Source: JBBDMC01 sp963826055
Lineage (GTDB): Bacteria; Pseudomonadota; Alphaproteobacteria; Rhizobiales; Kaistiaceae
Direction: 5' to 3'
Assembly (NCBI GenBank): GCA_963826055.1
Contig: CAWGVO010000021.1
Coordinates: 1-64,000 of the forward strand
DNA: 64,000 nt
The position numbers and the translations under genes are program-made. Positions within the stretch are counted from its first letter, which is position 1; every line of letters starts with the position of its first letter. The notes beneath the pieces were generated by a model. It was not told where the DNA came from and made no database searches. It worked only from the letters and a program-made list of their open reading frames with translations. This document shows, piece after piece, positions 34,957 to 44,444 of the stretch.

Positions 34957-36084
34957 TCAGCCGATGACCGTCAAACCGCTTGTGTCGCTCGCAGTCGTCA
35001 GCAACGTCGACCGGGATGCCCCGACGGCGAACGTATCTTCCACGGTGTAGCGACGACCGTCTCCGTCGCGAAGAATGGGCTCCAGGGCAATCACCATCCC
35101 GGCTTCAATGAGCTGATCGTTCCGTTCATGCAGCATGGGGTTGTCGTGACCACCCAGTATCGACAGGCTGTGCCCGATGTGATCGCGTCGATAGTCCGCG
35201 ATGCCGGCTGCGGCGTAGAAGTCGACGGCCTGGCGGTAGGCTTCCTTCGCCGGCATGCCTGAGTGGAGTGCCGGGCCGATAGTGTGCACGCAGCTGCGCA
35301 CCAGCCCATAGATCTCCCGTTGAGCCGGACTCGGCTCGCCGACAACGGCCATTCGCGCGAGGTCGCTGCCGTAGCCCCCGAACAGGCCGCCGACATCCAC
35401 GCGGATGATATCGCCGGGATCGAGCCGCTTCTTCGCCGACGGATAGGCATGGGCATGACGGGCATTGTCGCCGACGGTTACCACAGCATGTCGGATGACA
35501 TCGGCGCCGGCGTCGAACATCGCCTGGATGATCGCGGAGGCCAGGTCGCGCTCCGTCATGCCCGGACGCAGGCGCCGGAAGCCGTCCGAGATGGCGTTCT
35601 CGGTCGCACGGCCGGCGGTCGCTATCAAGCCTATATGCTCCTCGGTCTTGATGGCGCGGGCGCGCTCGATCGCCCGGTCACCGGCGACGAGGCGGGCATG
35701 GGGCAATCGAGCCTGCATCTCTTCGAAGAACTCGGCCATCAGATAGCGCTTTTCGACGCCGATCCGCGCGGTGGCGAAACCGCGATCTTCAAGCAGACTG
35801 CCCAGCGCCTCTATCGGCGAACGCCCGAATTCGGCATAGGTCGCGATGTGAGCGGCGTGGCAGGAAGCCTCGACACCGCTGAGTTCATTGCTGGCGCAGA
35901 GAAGGAAATCCTCACCATCCGCGGCGACCCCCGCGACGGCCAGGCGCTCACGAATGTTGTCCTGGAGCGTGAACAGCGCCCCCGACAGGTAGAACACGTT
36001 CTCCATGCTGAAGGCGAGCAGGACGTCGATCGCCTCCTGCGACATCTCCTGTAGCAGTCGCGGATCATTTCTGACTTTGGTCAT
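34957..36084 (-). CDS. M24-family metallohydrolase (Xaa-Pro peptidase/creatinase-like), copy 2
   Basis: A 375-residue pita-bread-fold enzyme. The N-terminal creatinase-type domain (VLLAFSMENVFYLSG) covers residues 1-140. In the C-terminal domain the metal ligands are visible as Asp in RVDVGGLFGGYGSDLAR, His in DHIGHSLSILGGHD, Glu in VIALEPIL and Glu in YTVEDTFAV. The ATG at 36084 is used; an upstream ATG at 36132 would overlap the previous gene. The protein is paralogous to the preceding gene and ends the dipeptide-transporter operon. Confidence 0.88.
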   Translation of the reverse strand: MTKVRNDPRLLQEMSQEAIDVLLAFSMENVFYLSGALFTLQDNIRERLAVAGVAADGEDFLLCASNELSGVEASCHAAHIATYAEFGRSPIEALGSLLEDRGFATARIGVEKRYLMAEFFEEMQARLPHARLVAGDRAIERARAIKTEEHIGLIATAGRATENAISDGFRRLRPGMTERDLASAIIQAMFDAGADVIRHAVVTVGDNARHAHAYPSAKKRLDPGDIIRVDVGGLFGGYGSDLARMAVVGEPSPAQREIYGLVRSCVHTIGPALHSGMPAKEAYRQAVDFYAAAGIADYRRDHIGHSLSILGGHDNPMLHERNDQLIEAGMVIALEPILRDGDGRRYTVEDTFAVGASRSTLLTTASDTSGLTVIG

Positions 36085-36097
36085 GGAACCGCGCGCC

Positions 36098-37225
36098 TCA
36101 TATGACGAAGATCTCTTCGTTGTCGAAGGCATCGGAAAGCACCACTGGAGCGCCGTCGGTTATCTCGATCAGATCCTCCATATGGAGGCCCTTTTCGCCG
36201 ACCCAGCGAACCCGTGTCTCCACGGTGGAAACCATTCCCGGTTCGTAGGTGATGTCTTCAAACGGACTTATCATCGGCCGTTCGTGTCCTTCGAGACCGA
36301 TGCTGTGTCCGTTGTGCGCATAGGGAAATGGCAGTCCCACCTTCTCGTGAAGTTTGGCGGCCGCCTTGAACAACTGCCCGCCGGTGTTGCCCGGCCGCAG
36401 CATGTCGATGATCTGGTGATGGATATCGCGGAGGTGTTTCCAGGTGTCGGCCTCCGTCTGCGTGGGCTTGCCGACCTTTGCCGTCCGCCCGACATTGGAC
36501 AGATAGTCCTTGTAGTAGCCGCCGGAGTCGGCCTTGACGATGTCTCCCCTGGCCACGCGGTACGATGATGGCGCGGCATGGGGAAAGCCGGTGTTGGGGC
36601 CGGCGTTGATGTGGTTGAAGGCGACGCTTTCGGCACCCGACAGGAGGATGTGGTCGGCGAGGCGCCGGCTGAGGCTCCACTCATCCTCGCCGACCGTCAC
36701 GGTGGCGTAGGTCGCGAGCATGGCCTTTTCCGTCCCCCGGAAACCCTCGGCCAGCAAATCGCGTTCCCGCCGGGTCTTGCGCATGCGGGCCCGCTGAAAC
36801 AGCTCCTCGCACGGCTCGAGACGGAGTGAGGGCAGGGCCCCCATAAGCTGCGAGGAGTAGCGGTGTGCCAGGTAGTCCAGTTCGCAGCCGATGCGGCCCG
36901 TCCGCAATCCCAGTTCGCCGAGGACGTCGGCGACGACGTCCATCGGCCGCGTGACAAACTCCTTGTAGGACCTGATGTCCGTGATCCAGCTCTGCTGCCT
37001 TACGTATCCCTCCTCGACCTGGCACAAGACGAAGATCGGGTCGCGTCCCCTGGCCCAGATCACCAGGGCAAGGCGGTCGCGTATCGTTCGCTGGGTCGAA
37101 ATCGCAGCGTCTGCCACGTAGCGTACGTTCTCAGGGGAGACGGAGATCACGGCGTCGAACGAACTCTGTTCGACAGCCGCTTTGAGGCCCTGAAGGTCCC
37201 CGAGTGCATCCTGCATTGTCTTCAC
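36098..37225 (-). CDS. M24-family metallohydrolase (Xaa-Pro peptidase/creatinase-like), copy 1
   Basis: A 375-residue enzyme of the same fold as the next gene: VISVSPENVRYVADAA at the N-terminus; metal ligands in KADSGGYYKDYLSNVGR (two Asp), NGHSIGLEGHE (His), STVETRV (Glu) and MEDLIEI (Glu). The start is GTG 37225 or ATG 37216. The two neighbours differ enough in sequence to have different substrates. They lie directly after a complete Dpp-type transporter, so imported peptides or Pro/creatine-like compounds are the likely substrates. Confidence 0.88.
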   Translation of the reverse strand: MKTMQDALGDLQGLKAAVEQSSFDAVISVSPENVRYVADAAISTQRTIRDRLALVIWARGRDPIFVLCQVEEGYVRQQSWITDIRSYKEFVTRPMDVVADVLGELGLRTGRIGCELDYLAHRYSSQLMGALPSLRLEPCEELFQRARMRKTRRERDLLAEGFRGTEKAMLATYATVTVGEDEWSLSRRLADHILLSGAESVAFNHINAGPNTGFPHAAPSSYRVARGDIVKADSGGYYKDYLSNVGRTAKVGKPTQTEADTWKHLRDIHHQIIDMLRPGNTGGQLFKAAAKLHEKVGLPFPYAHNGHSIGLEGHERPMISPFEDITYEPGMVSTVETRVRWVGEKGLHMEDLIEITDGAPVVLSDAFDNEEIFVI

Positions 37226-37292
37226 GTCGTCATTCCCGTTAGCTATTCGGATGGGTGATGGGCGAGACCTGTGGTCGCATGCCGGCGGCGGC

Positions 37293-38150
37293 TTAGCCGG
37301 GCACGAGCCGCGACTTGGGATCCAGGTATTCTCTCAGGCCGTTGCCGAACATGTTGATCCCCCACACAAGGATGATGATCGACAGTCCGGCGAGGTCGGC
37401 GATCCAGGGCGCGATGAAAAGCTTGTCGCTGCCCTCCGCCAGGATGTTGCCCCAGGTTGCCGTCGGCGGCGGCAGGCCAAGACCGAGGAACGAAAGGGCA
37501 GTTTCCTGCAGGATCATCTGGGCCACCTGAAGCGTTGCCACAACCGTTACGACCGGCCAAAGCTGCGGCAGGATGTGGTGCCGGATGATGTAGCCGTCGC
37601 CGCCGCCATAGAGGATGGCGGCCTCGACGAACGGGCGTTCGCGCAACGAACGGGTCAGGCCGAATACGACGCGCGCGTAGACCGACCAGCGCGAGGTGCC
37701 CAGCGCGATGATGAGGTTGAGCACGCTGCCGCCGAGGGCTGCCACCAGGATGATGGCGAGAAGAATGTCCGGCAACGCCATTTGCGCGTCGGCAAAGCGC
37801 ATGATCGCCTGCTCTATCCGTCCGCCCTTGAACCCGGCAATTACACCGGCGGCGCACCCGATAGCGCACGACAGCCCCATTGCGGTGAGGCCGATGAGGA
37901 TGGACAAGCGGGAGCCGTACATCAGACGAGACAGCAAATCCCGTCCGTAGGCGTCCGTGCCCAGCAAATGGGCGAACGATCCGCCGGCCATCCAGGCGGG
38001 CGGCTTCAGCCTCGCGGCGAGGCTTTGCTGATAGGGATCGTAGGGTGCGATGAGCGGCGCCAGCACGGCGATGAGGATCGCGGCCACGATGATCGCGCCC
38101 CCGAGGCCGAGCCTCGTTGTCTTGCCGAAGCGGCGGACGCGTATCTTCAT
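37293..38150 (-). CDS. Dipeptide/oligopeptide ABC transporter permease, DppC-like
   Basis: A 285-residue permease with six membrane spans. After an N-terminal span comes the typical LLGTDAYGRDLLSRLMYGSRLSILIGL, and the EAA loop RPFVEAAILYGGGDGYIIRHHILPQLWP. ATG 38150 overlaps the DppB stop by four bases. It ends 67 bases before the first M24 gene. Confidence 0.92.
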   Translation of the reverse strand: MKIRVRRFGKTTRLGLGGAIIVAAILIAVLAPLIAPYDPYQQSLAARLKPPAWMAGGSFAHLLGTDAYGRDLLSRLMYGSRLSILIGLTAMGLSCAIGCAAGVIAGFKGGRIEQAIMRFADAQMALPDILLAIILVAALGGSVLNLIIALGTSRWSVYARVVFGLTRSLRERPFVEAAILYGGGDGYIIRHHILPQLWPVVTVVATLQVAQMILQETALSFLGLGLPPPTATWGNILAEGSDKLFIAPWIADLAGLSIIILVWGINMFGNGLREYLDPKSRLVPG

Positions 38151-39065
38151 TGGCGGCGGATGCGCGGATCGATCAGCATCTGCAGCAGATCGACCAACAG
38201 ATTTGAAAGGGTAATGGCAAGCGCCACGAAGAAAACGGCGGCCTCCACCACCGGCACGTCGCGGTGGTAGATGCTGCTGATCATCAGGCGTCCGACACCC
38301 GGCCAGGCATAGATGGTTTCGGTGATGATCGACCCGCCCATCAAAGTGCCCAGCTGGACGCCGAGAAAACTGAGTACCGGATTAATCGCGTTGGGAAGAA
38401 CGTCGGTGACCAGGACGCGCGTTCTCGACAGGCCCTTGGACCGTGCCGTCACGACGAACTGCTCCTCGATCAAGATCCAGAATGCTGGCGCGGGTGATCA
38501 GGATGAAGTTCGGCAGCAGGAAGGAGGCCAGCGTCACCGCCGGTAATATGAGATGGCTTATACCACCGATGCCGGAGGTCGGAAGCAGATGAAGCTGGAG
38601 CGCGAATATCTGGATCAGCAGAATACCGAGCCAGAAACTCGGCATTGACTGACCGGCGACCGACAGGGAGGAAAGCACAAAATCAGGTAGCCGGTCGCGC
38701 CACACTGCGCACGTCACGCCACCGGCGATGCCCAATACCAGAGCAAGGCTCAGACCAGTTCCGACGAGTTCCAGCGTCGCTCCGAGACGCTCCCAGACGG
38801 CGTCCACGGCCGGACCGTTGAACTGGAGAGATTCACCGAAATCGCCGTGCAAAAGGTCGCGCAGGAAAATCAGAAACTGCACGGGCAACGGCTGATCGAG
38901 GTGCAGCCGCGTGGTCAGTGCCGCGACCTGTTCGGGGGTGCGATTGATGTCCAGGAATATGTCGACTGGGTTGCCGGTGACGCGCAGGATGACGAATGTC
39001 ACCAGTGCGACCAGCAGCAGCGTCAACGGCAGGAAAGCCAGCCGTCTGGCGATGTAGCCCAGCAT
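38147..39065 (-). CDS. Dipeptide/oligopeptide ABC transporter permease, DppB-like, one frameshift
   Basis: The N-terminal span MLGYIARRLAFLPLTLLLVALVTFVILRV and the family TGNP and PSFWLGILL segments are followed by the EAA loop VVTARSKGLSRTRVLVTDVLPNAINP and the terminal VFFVALAITLSNLLVDLLQMLIDPRIR. The frame breaks at about 38470-38473, where one extra T separates ITRASILDL from IEEQFVVTA; removing it gives 305 codons plus stop. ATG 39065 overlaps the DppF stop by one base. Confidence 0.88.
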
Positions 39066-40069
39066 CAGTTGGCCTCCGCGACGTTGCTGTCGAGAAGATG
39101 ACAAGCCGCCTGATGGCCGGCCTCAACCGTTCTCAACGTCGGTTCGCGTTCGCGGCAAACCGGCATCGCGTACGGGCAGCGCGGGTGGAACCGGCAGCCC
39201 GATGGAATCGCGTTGGCGCTAGCGATCTCGCCGATGGGCGCGGACGGCGGCCGTGTGGCACCGGGCCTGGGGGAGGGCACAGCCGCCAGGAGTGTCTTCG
39301 TGTACGGATGCTGCGGAGCACCGTACAGTTGATCCTTGGGCGCGACTTCGACGATCCGGCCCAGATACATGACAGCCACGCGGTTCGCCACGTGCCTGAC
39401 CACGCGAAGATCGTGCGAGATGAACAGATACGTCAAGCCGAACTGCCGGCGGAGGTCGGTCAGCAGGTTGATGACCTGCGCCTGAATCGACACATCGAGG
39501 GCCGAGACCGGCTCGTCGCAGACGATGAAGTCCGGACGGAGCGCCAGCGCCCGCGCGATGCCGATCCGCTGCCTCTGCCCTCCCGAAAACTCGTGCGGGT
39601 AGCGGTCGGCATGCTCGCTGGCGAGCCCGACCAAAGGCAGCAGCTCCTCGACGCGCTGACGCCGCTCGCTGCGCGAGGAACCGGCAAGGCGCATCGGCTC
39701 GGCCACCAACGCGGCAACCGTCATGCGCGGGTTGAAGGAGCTGCTCGGGTCCTGAAAGATGAGCTGGATGCGCCGGCGAACCGCGCGCAGACGGGGGCGG
39801 TCAAGCTTGAAAAGGTCGATGCCGTCGAACTGCACCATGCCAGAGGTGGGCTCGATGAGCCGCATCAGAAGTCGACCCGTCGTCGATTTTCCGCATCCGC
39901 TTTCGCCTACGAGCGCCAGCGTCTCGCCGCGCCCGATGTCGAAGCTGACGCCATCGACGGCCTTCACGCGCCCGGTTTCGCGGCGGCGGAACGTGCCGCC
40001 GGTGACGCTGTAGTGCTTGGTCAATCCCTGGACCCGAATCAACGGCGAGGCCGAGGAAACTTCAGGCAT
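39065..40069 (-). CDS. Oligopeptide ABC transporter ATPase, DppF/OppF-like
   Basis: A 334-residue ATPase. Walker A is GESGCGKST, the signature FSGGQRQRIGIARAL and Walker B FIVCDEPVSALD, and the C-terminal oligopeptide-transporter Fe-S/Cys region CRFHPRCPYAMPVCRE near residue 300. ATG 40069 overlaps the DppD stop by eight bases; an alternative start at 40102 would overlap more. It pairs with DppD. Confidence 0.92.
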   Translation of the reverse strand: MPEVSSASPLIRVQGLTKHYSVTGGTFRRRETGRVKAVDGVSFDIGRGETLALVGESGCGKSTTGRLLMRLIEPTSGMVQFDGIDLFKLDRPRLRAVRRRIQLIFQDPSSSFNPRMTVAALVAEPMRLAGSSRSERRQRVEELLPLVGLASEHADRYPHEFSGGQRQRIGIARALALRPDFIVCDEPVSALDVSIQAQVINLLTDLRRQFGLTYLFISHDLRVVRHVANRVAVMYLGRIVEVAPKDQLYGAPQHPYTKTLLAAVPSPRPGATRPPSAPIGEIASANAIPSGCRFHPRCPYAMPVCREREPTLRTVEAGHQAACHLLDSNVAEAN

Positions 40070-41057
40070 AGGATGCAACGTTGCGCAGGCAGGCCGCCTC
40101 ATGCCGTTCGCTCAGCCGGGCGAGTGTCGGTACCACGGTCGTGCAGTCGGCGAACGCGTGGGGACAGCGAGGATGGAAGGCGCACCCCGACGGCGGGGCG
40201 AAGGGGCTCGGCACGGCGCCGTCGATCGCCGACAGACGCTCAGGATCCTCGCCTTCAAACGGGGGCATGCTGCCAAGCAAACCCTCCGTGTAGGGATGGC
40301 GCGGCCGTTCGAACAACTCGGCCACTGGCGCCCGCTCCACGATGCGACCGGCGTACATCACCTGCACATCGGCCGCGAACTCCGCCACGATGCCGAGATC
40401 GTGCGTGATGAACATGATTGCCATCCCGAGGTCGCGCTGCAGATCGCGTAGCAGATCGAGGATCTGCGCCTGCGTGGTCACGTCAAGCGCAGTGGTGGGC
40501 TCATCGGCTATCAGCAGCATTGGATTGCAGGCGAGGGCGATGGCGATCATGACCCGCTGCCGCATGCCACCGGAGAGTTCGTGCGGGTAACGGCCAAGAC
40601 ATTCTCGCGGCGACGGGATTCTGACCAGCGACAGCAACTCCTCGGCACGTTTGTCGGCCATATTCCGCGACAGGCCCAGGTGCAGCTGCAGCGGCTGCCG
40701 CAGCTGACGCCCTATCGTGAAGATCGGGTTCAGCGACGTCATCGGGTCCTGGAAGATCATGCCGATCTTCTGCCCCCGCACCGCCTGCATCTGCCGCTCG
40801 GTGAAGCCGCCAAGGTCGACGCCATCGAAGAGCATGGCGCCGCTTGACACTTGCGCGGAGTGGTCAGGCAGCAAGCGCAGCAGGGACAGGGCTGTGACGC
40901 TCTTACCGCTACCCAACTCGCCGACGACGCCCAGAAGCTGGCCACGGTGCATCTCAAAGCTGATGCCGTGGACCGCCGTGAAGACACCTTGCCGAGTGTG
41001 GAAGTCTATCCGCAGATCGTGAACGGACAGAAGCAACTCGTCGGAAGGTGCCGACAC
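40062..41057 (-). CDS. Oligopeptide ABC transporter ATPase, DppD/OppD-like
   Basis: A 331-residue ATPase. Walker A lies in GELGSGKSVTALSLLRLL, where the third position is Leu rather than the usual Ser; the signature is LSGGMRQRVMIAIAL, Walker B LLIADEPTTALD and switch FITHDLGIVAE, with CAFHPRCPHAFADC at the C-terminus. The start is GTG. The Leu in the P-loop is a mild departure that should still bind ATP. Confidence 0.92.
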   Translation of the reverse strand: MSAPSDELLLSVHDLRIDFHTRQGVFTAVHGISFEMHRGQLLGVVGELGSGKSVTALSLLRLLPDHSAQVSSGAMLFDGVDLGGFTERQMQAVRGQKIGMIFQDPMTSLNPIFTIGRQLRQPLQLHLGLSRNMADKRAEELLSLVRIPSPRECLGRYPHELSGGMRQRVMIAIALACNPMLLIADEPTTALDVTTQAQILDLLRDLQRDLGMAIMFITHDLGIVAEFAADVQVMYAGRIVERAPVAELFERPRHPYTEGLLGSMPPFEGEDPERLSAIDGAVPSPFAPPSGCAFHPRCPHAFADCTTVVPTLARLSERHEAACLRNVASYA

Positions 41058-41111
41058 GCGGATTCCTTCAATCGGTGGCAGAAAGGGCCGATTCCGCTTG
41101 GCCGTGTCTGG

Positions 41112-42659
41112 CTACGCGAGTTCGACTTTCGACAGCCGGAAGACCTCGTCGGGCGGCGCACCGAATCCACTGATGCTCTTGCTCGCGCCCCAGAGGCTCG
41201 GCAATCCGAACAGGAATACCGAGGGGTTTTCCTCGTGCATGATCTCCATCATCCGATTGTATGCCTTGAGCCGTGCGGCCTTGTCGTTGGTGGAGCGGGC
41301 GTCGATGAAAAGCTTCTCGTACTCCGGATTGGTCCACTGCGCGCGCTTGCTCGGCGTGGTGAACCAGGTTGTGGCAAAGTCGGCGTCGCCGAGGCTGTAC
41401 CACCCAACCATGTACATGGGTCCGGGCTCATTGGCTCCGGCCATCTTCAGCCAGACACCACCTTCGACGACGTTGAGCGTCGCGCTGACGCCGACGTTAC
41501 CGAGCATGCCGACAACGGCGTTGCAGATGTCGATGTCAGAGGGGTATTTCCCCGATTGAGTGGTGATCGCAAACGGCTTGCTGCCGTCATAGCCAGCTTC
41601 CTTGAGGAGCTGGCGCGCCTTGTCGGGATCGAACGGGCGTGCCTTGAGGTCCGGATTGAAGCCGAAGGTCTTCGAGGTCAGCAATTGGCCCTGCAATATC
41701 TCGCCGGTCCCCTTGAGCAGCTCCTTCTGCAGGGTTTCCTTGTCAATCGCGTAGTCGAACGCCTCGCGCACCTTCGGATTGTCGAACGGCGGCTTGCGGG
41801 TATCAAACGTCAAGACCAGGCTGATCGTGGTCGTGACTTCATCGACCTTGGCATTGCTGGAAGCGTTCACCTGGGAGATGAGGTCAAACGGCACCGACTG
41901 GATGATGTGGGTTTCGCCTGCCAGCAAAGACGCGATGCGCACCGACGATTCCGGTATCTCGCGGATGACCAGGTTGTCGACTTTGGGCGCGCCACCCCAG
42001 TACTCCTTGTTGGCGGTGAGTTCGTAGCGATCGCCGGCCGTCCACTTCTGATAGACAAAGGGTCCGGTTCCGATCGGATGGTTGGGAACGGCGTCGGCGC
42101 CGACTTTCTCGTAGTAATGCTTCGGCTCGATAATGATGTCCGACAGGCCCGTCAGCAAAGTGGGAAAAACGCTATTGGTGTGAAGGTCGACCGTGTATTT
42201 GTCGACAAGGGTCGCGCCCGTCACCTTGCCGATGCGGATCAGCATGGCGTAGGCGCTTTGCGGGTCGATGATGCGGTTGATGGTGAACACCACGTCGTCG
42301 GCGGTGAAATCCATCCCGTCATGGAACTTCACCCCCTGGCGGAGGTGAAACCGCATCGTCGTGTCATCCAACTGTTCCCAACTGACCGCGAGACCCGGAT
42401 TTATCTTCCCGTCGTCATCGCGAAGGACGAGCGCTTCGTGTGTCTGCGTCAGGAGGGCGAGCGACTGATACGAGCTCAGCCCGCTCTTAAGCGAAGGGGG
42501 AAAGACCGACGCTCCGACGACCAGCGTCTTGTCGGCCGCCAAAGTCGGTCGTACGCCTGCCGACAACGCCGCCGCGGTCAGAGCAGATCCGACCACGAAC
42601 TGACGCCGCGTCGGAGATCCAAACACGGTTCTGCTGAATGTTGTACGCTGTGCGGGCAT
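41112..42659 (-). CDS. Peptide ABC transporter substrate-binding protein, family 5, Tat-exported
   Basis: A 515-residue DppA/OppA-type protein. The N-terminus has a twin-arginine-like signal (TRRQFVVGSALTAAALSAG) with cleavage after TLAA. The family 5 core includes GLAVSWEQLDDTTMRFHLRQGVKFHDGMDFTADDVVFTINRI and NHPIGTGPFVYQKW. First gene of the operon; a good promoter lies 30-55 bases upstream (42686-42714). Ligand type is not predictable from sequence, but the two M24 enzymes at the end of the operon suggest peptides or creatine-like compounds. Confidence 0.92.
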   Translation of the reverse strand: MPAQRTTFSRTVFGSPTRRQFVVGSALTAAALSAGVRPTLAADKTLVVGASVFPPSLKSGLSSYQSLALLTQTHEALVLRDDDGKINPGLAVSWEQLDDTTMRFHLRQGVKFHDGMDFTADDVVFTINRIIDPQSAYAMLIRIGKVTGATLVDKYTVDLHTNSVFPTLLTGLSDIIIEPKHYYEKVGADAVPNHPIGTGPFVYQKWTAGDRYELTANKEYWGGAPKVDNLVIREIPESSVRIASLLAGETHIIQSVPFDLISQVNASSNAKVDEVTTTISLVLTFDTRKPPFDNPKVREAFDYAIDKETLQKELLKGTGEILQGQLLTSKTFGFNPDLKARPFDPDKARQLLKEAGYDGSKPFAITTQSGKYPSDIDICNAVVGMLGNVGVSATLNVVEGGVWLKMAGANEPGPMYMVGWYSLGDADFATTWFTTPSKRAQWTNPEYEKLFIDARSTNDKAARLKAYNRMMEIMHEENPSVFLFGLPSLWGASKSISGFGAPPDEVFRLSKVELA

Positions 42660-42685
42660 CGCTTGTCCCCCTTATGGTGCGCGGG

Positions 42686-42714
42686 ACTAAACGCCCGCAA
42701 ACTCCGACTGTCAA
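42686..42714 (-). promoter_or_regulatory. Sigma-70-like promoter of the dpp-type operon
   Basis: On the minus strand a perfect -35 TTGACA (42714-42709) is followed after exactly 17 bases by TTTAGT (42691-42686, four of six matches to TATAAT). Transcription would start near 42679, 20 bases before the binding-protein ATG at 42659. Confidence 0.6.
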
Positions 42715-42795
42715 GGCAACCAATTGACGCCTGATTCGGGCGGCGGGGACGACGGTATGATTGCCCGATGCGGGCACGAAGGAGAGGGCGGGAGG

Positions 42796-43005
42796 ATGAC
42801 GGAAGCGAACGAGATCAGCCTGGCGGACGAGTTGGAACATGCGCTCGCGCGTGCAGGAATTGCGCTTCCGGACGACCGCCGCCAAGCGGTCCTGCGCAGC
42901 TATGCTGAATTGCGCCGCCACGTCGCGAAACTGCACGAAGCGCAGACGAGCGCCGAACCCTCGAATGTCTTTCATGTCATGTCCGATCAGGTGCCCGAAC
43001 CGTGA
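42796..43005 (+). CDS. AtzG/GatC-like small amidase partner subunit
   Basis: A 69-residue acidic protein, MTEANEISLADELEHALARAGI and on, with helices and the conserved-looking RQAVLRSYAELRRHVAKLHE. Its size and position match AtzG, the small subunit that stabilises the amidase AtzE (1-carboxybiuret hydrolase), and more generally GatC with GatA. It ends with the GTGA overlap shared with the amidase start. The ATG at 42796 is preceded by GGGAGG, rather close; an upstream in-frame start at 42724 is weaker. Confidence 0.72.
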   Translation: MTEANEISLADELEHALARAGIALPDDRRQAVLRSYAELRRHVAKLHEAQTSAEPSNVFHVMSDQVPEP

Positions 43006-44366
43006 CGTGCGCCGACCTGTCCGTTGCCGAGGCCGGACGCCGCCTACGAGCGGGTACGCTGACATCCGTTGCCCTCACGGAGGCCGCGTTGGCCCGGGTG
43101 CATGCGCTCGACCCGGAGCTGCATGCATTCATAACGATTACCGAAGGTCGGGCGCTGTCCGATGCGCGACGAGCCGATGAAGAGCTCCGGTCCGGGCGTG
43201 ATCGCGGTCCGCTCCACGGTATCCCGTACGGACTGAAGGACATCTACGACACCGCCGATATTCGAACGACATGCTGTTCCCGGCTGAGTCTGAATCGCGT
43301 CCCGTCCACGGACAGCAACGCGGCAGCGCGCCTGGCGGCGGGCGGAGGCGTGCTGATCGGTAAACTTACGACGCACGAATTCGCGACCATGGGTCCGAGC
43401 TTCGACCTGCCGTTTCCGCCGGCCCGCAATCCGTTGGCACCCGAACACGTTCCGGGCGGCTCATCGTCCGGTGCGGCGGTGGCGGTGGCGTCGGCCATGC
43501 TGCGGATAGCGGCCGGCAGCGACACAGGCGGGTCGATCCGCATACCCGCGGCCTATTGCGGGGTCGTTGGCTTGAAGCCGACCTACGGTCGGGTGAGCAA
43601 ACGAGGTGTTTACCCGCTCTCGTATGCACTCGACCATTGCGGGCCATTGGCGCGCAACGTGGAGGACGCCGCGATCATGCTGCAGGTCATCGCCGGCTAC
43701 GATCCGGCGGATCCCGGCAGCGCCGACTGGCCAGTGCCGGACTATCGGCTCCGGCTTGAAGCGGGCGTGGCCGGGCTGCGCATCGGCGTTCCGCGCGATC
43801 GTCACGCCGGGGCGACTGCCAACGGCCAGGAAACCATCGATCGGATCGAGACCGTTGTCGAGCGGCTGAGGAACGCCGGCGCGATCGTCGAAGATGTCGT
43901 CTTGCCCGACGACGCTCTCTTCATGGCGTGCGGCCGTGTTATCATCGCGGCCGAGTCGTTTTCGGTGCACGCCGAAAACCTGCGTCGACGACCGCTCGAT
44001 TTCGGCGCTATCGCGCTGGAGAGGTTCGTCGTTGGCGCCGGCATCACCGCCGCCGATTTGTTGCAGGCATACAAGGTACGCCGAGAGCTGACCGAAGCCG
44101 TCAACGTGGCCTTCAAGAAGTTCGATGCGGTGATTACGGCGGGGATCCTCGGCACCGCACCGCGTTTCGACGAGCAATCTGGCCCGGTCACCGACGGAGT
44201 CCCCATCAAGACGATGCGCTACAACGTGACGGGCCATCCGGCGATGAGCGTACCGATCGGGCCGGCAAAGAACGGATTGCCTTTGGCGATCGAGATCGCG
44301 GGACGGCATTTCGACGAGGCCACCGTGCTGCGCGTGGGCCGTTCGGTGGAGAGCATGATCGCCTGA
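43002..44366 (+). CDS. Amidase-signature hydrolase, AtzE/GatA-like
   Basis: A 454-residue amidase. Catalytic Lys lies in HGIPYGLKDIYDT, the cis-Ser in PGGSSSGAAVAVA and the nucleophile Ser in SDTGGSIRIPAAYCGVVGLKPTYGRVS. GPLARNVEDAAIML follows. It starts at GTG 43002, overlapping the small subunit stop. The AtzG-like partner favours a dedicated AtzE-type carboxybiuret or related ureide hydrolase over GatA, since no gatB is near. It is divergent from the peptide transporter operon. Confidence 0.87.
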   Translation: MTCADLSVAEAGRRLRAGTLTSVALTEAALARVHALDPELHAFITITEGRALSDARRADEELRSGRDRGPLHGIPYGLKDIYDTADIRTTCCSRLSLNRVPSTDSNAAARLAAGGGVLIGKLTTHEFATMGPSFDLPFPPARNPLAPEHVPGGSSSGAAVAVASAMLRIAAGSDTGGSIRIPAAYCGVVGLKPTYGRVSKRGVYPLSYALDHCGPLARNVEDAAIMLQVIAGYDPADPGSADWPVPDYRLRLEAGVAGLRIGVPRDRHAGATANGQETIDRIETVVERLRNAGAIVEDVVLPDDALFMACGRVIIAAESFSVHAENLRRRPLDFGAIALERFVVGAGITAADLLQAYKVRRELTEAVNVAFKKFDAVITAGILGTAPRFDEQSGPVTDGVPIKTMRYNVTGHPAMSVPIGPAKNGLPLAIEIAGRHFDEATVLRVGRSVESMIA

Positions 44367-44380
44367 ACCGCGTGCCGCTC

Positions 44381-44418
44381 CTGCGAGCCTCAGACGAGAA
44401 CGATTCCGAGGCTCGCAG
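44381..44418. terminator. Bidirectional hairpin between convergent amidase and RidA genes
   Basis: CTGCGAGCCTC (44381-44391) and GAGGCTCGCAG (44408-44418) form a perfect 11-bp stem with a 16-base loop in the 78-base gap between the two convergent stops. The position suits a shared transcription end. No strong T-run is present on either side. Confidence 0.6.
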
Positions 44419-44444
44419 GCGGATATCTACCGAGAATCGCGGGC

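Noticed and set aside
42660..42795. A shared divergent operator between the peptide-binding protein and AtzG-like genes
   Set aside because: A good promoter is present for the minus strand only; no convincing dyad or plus-strand promoter (TTGACG at 42724 has no -10 at a proper distance).
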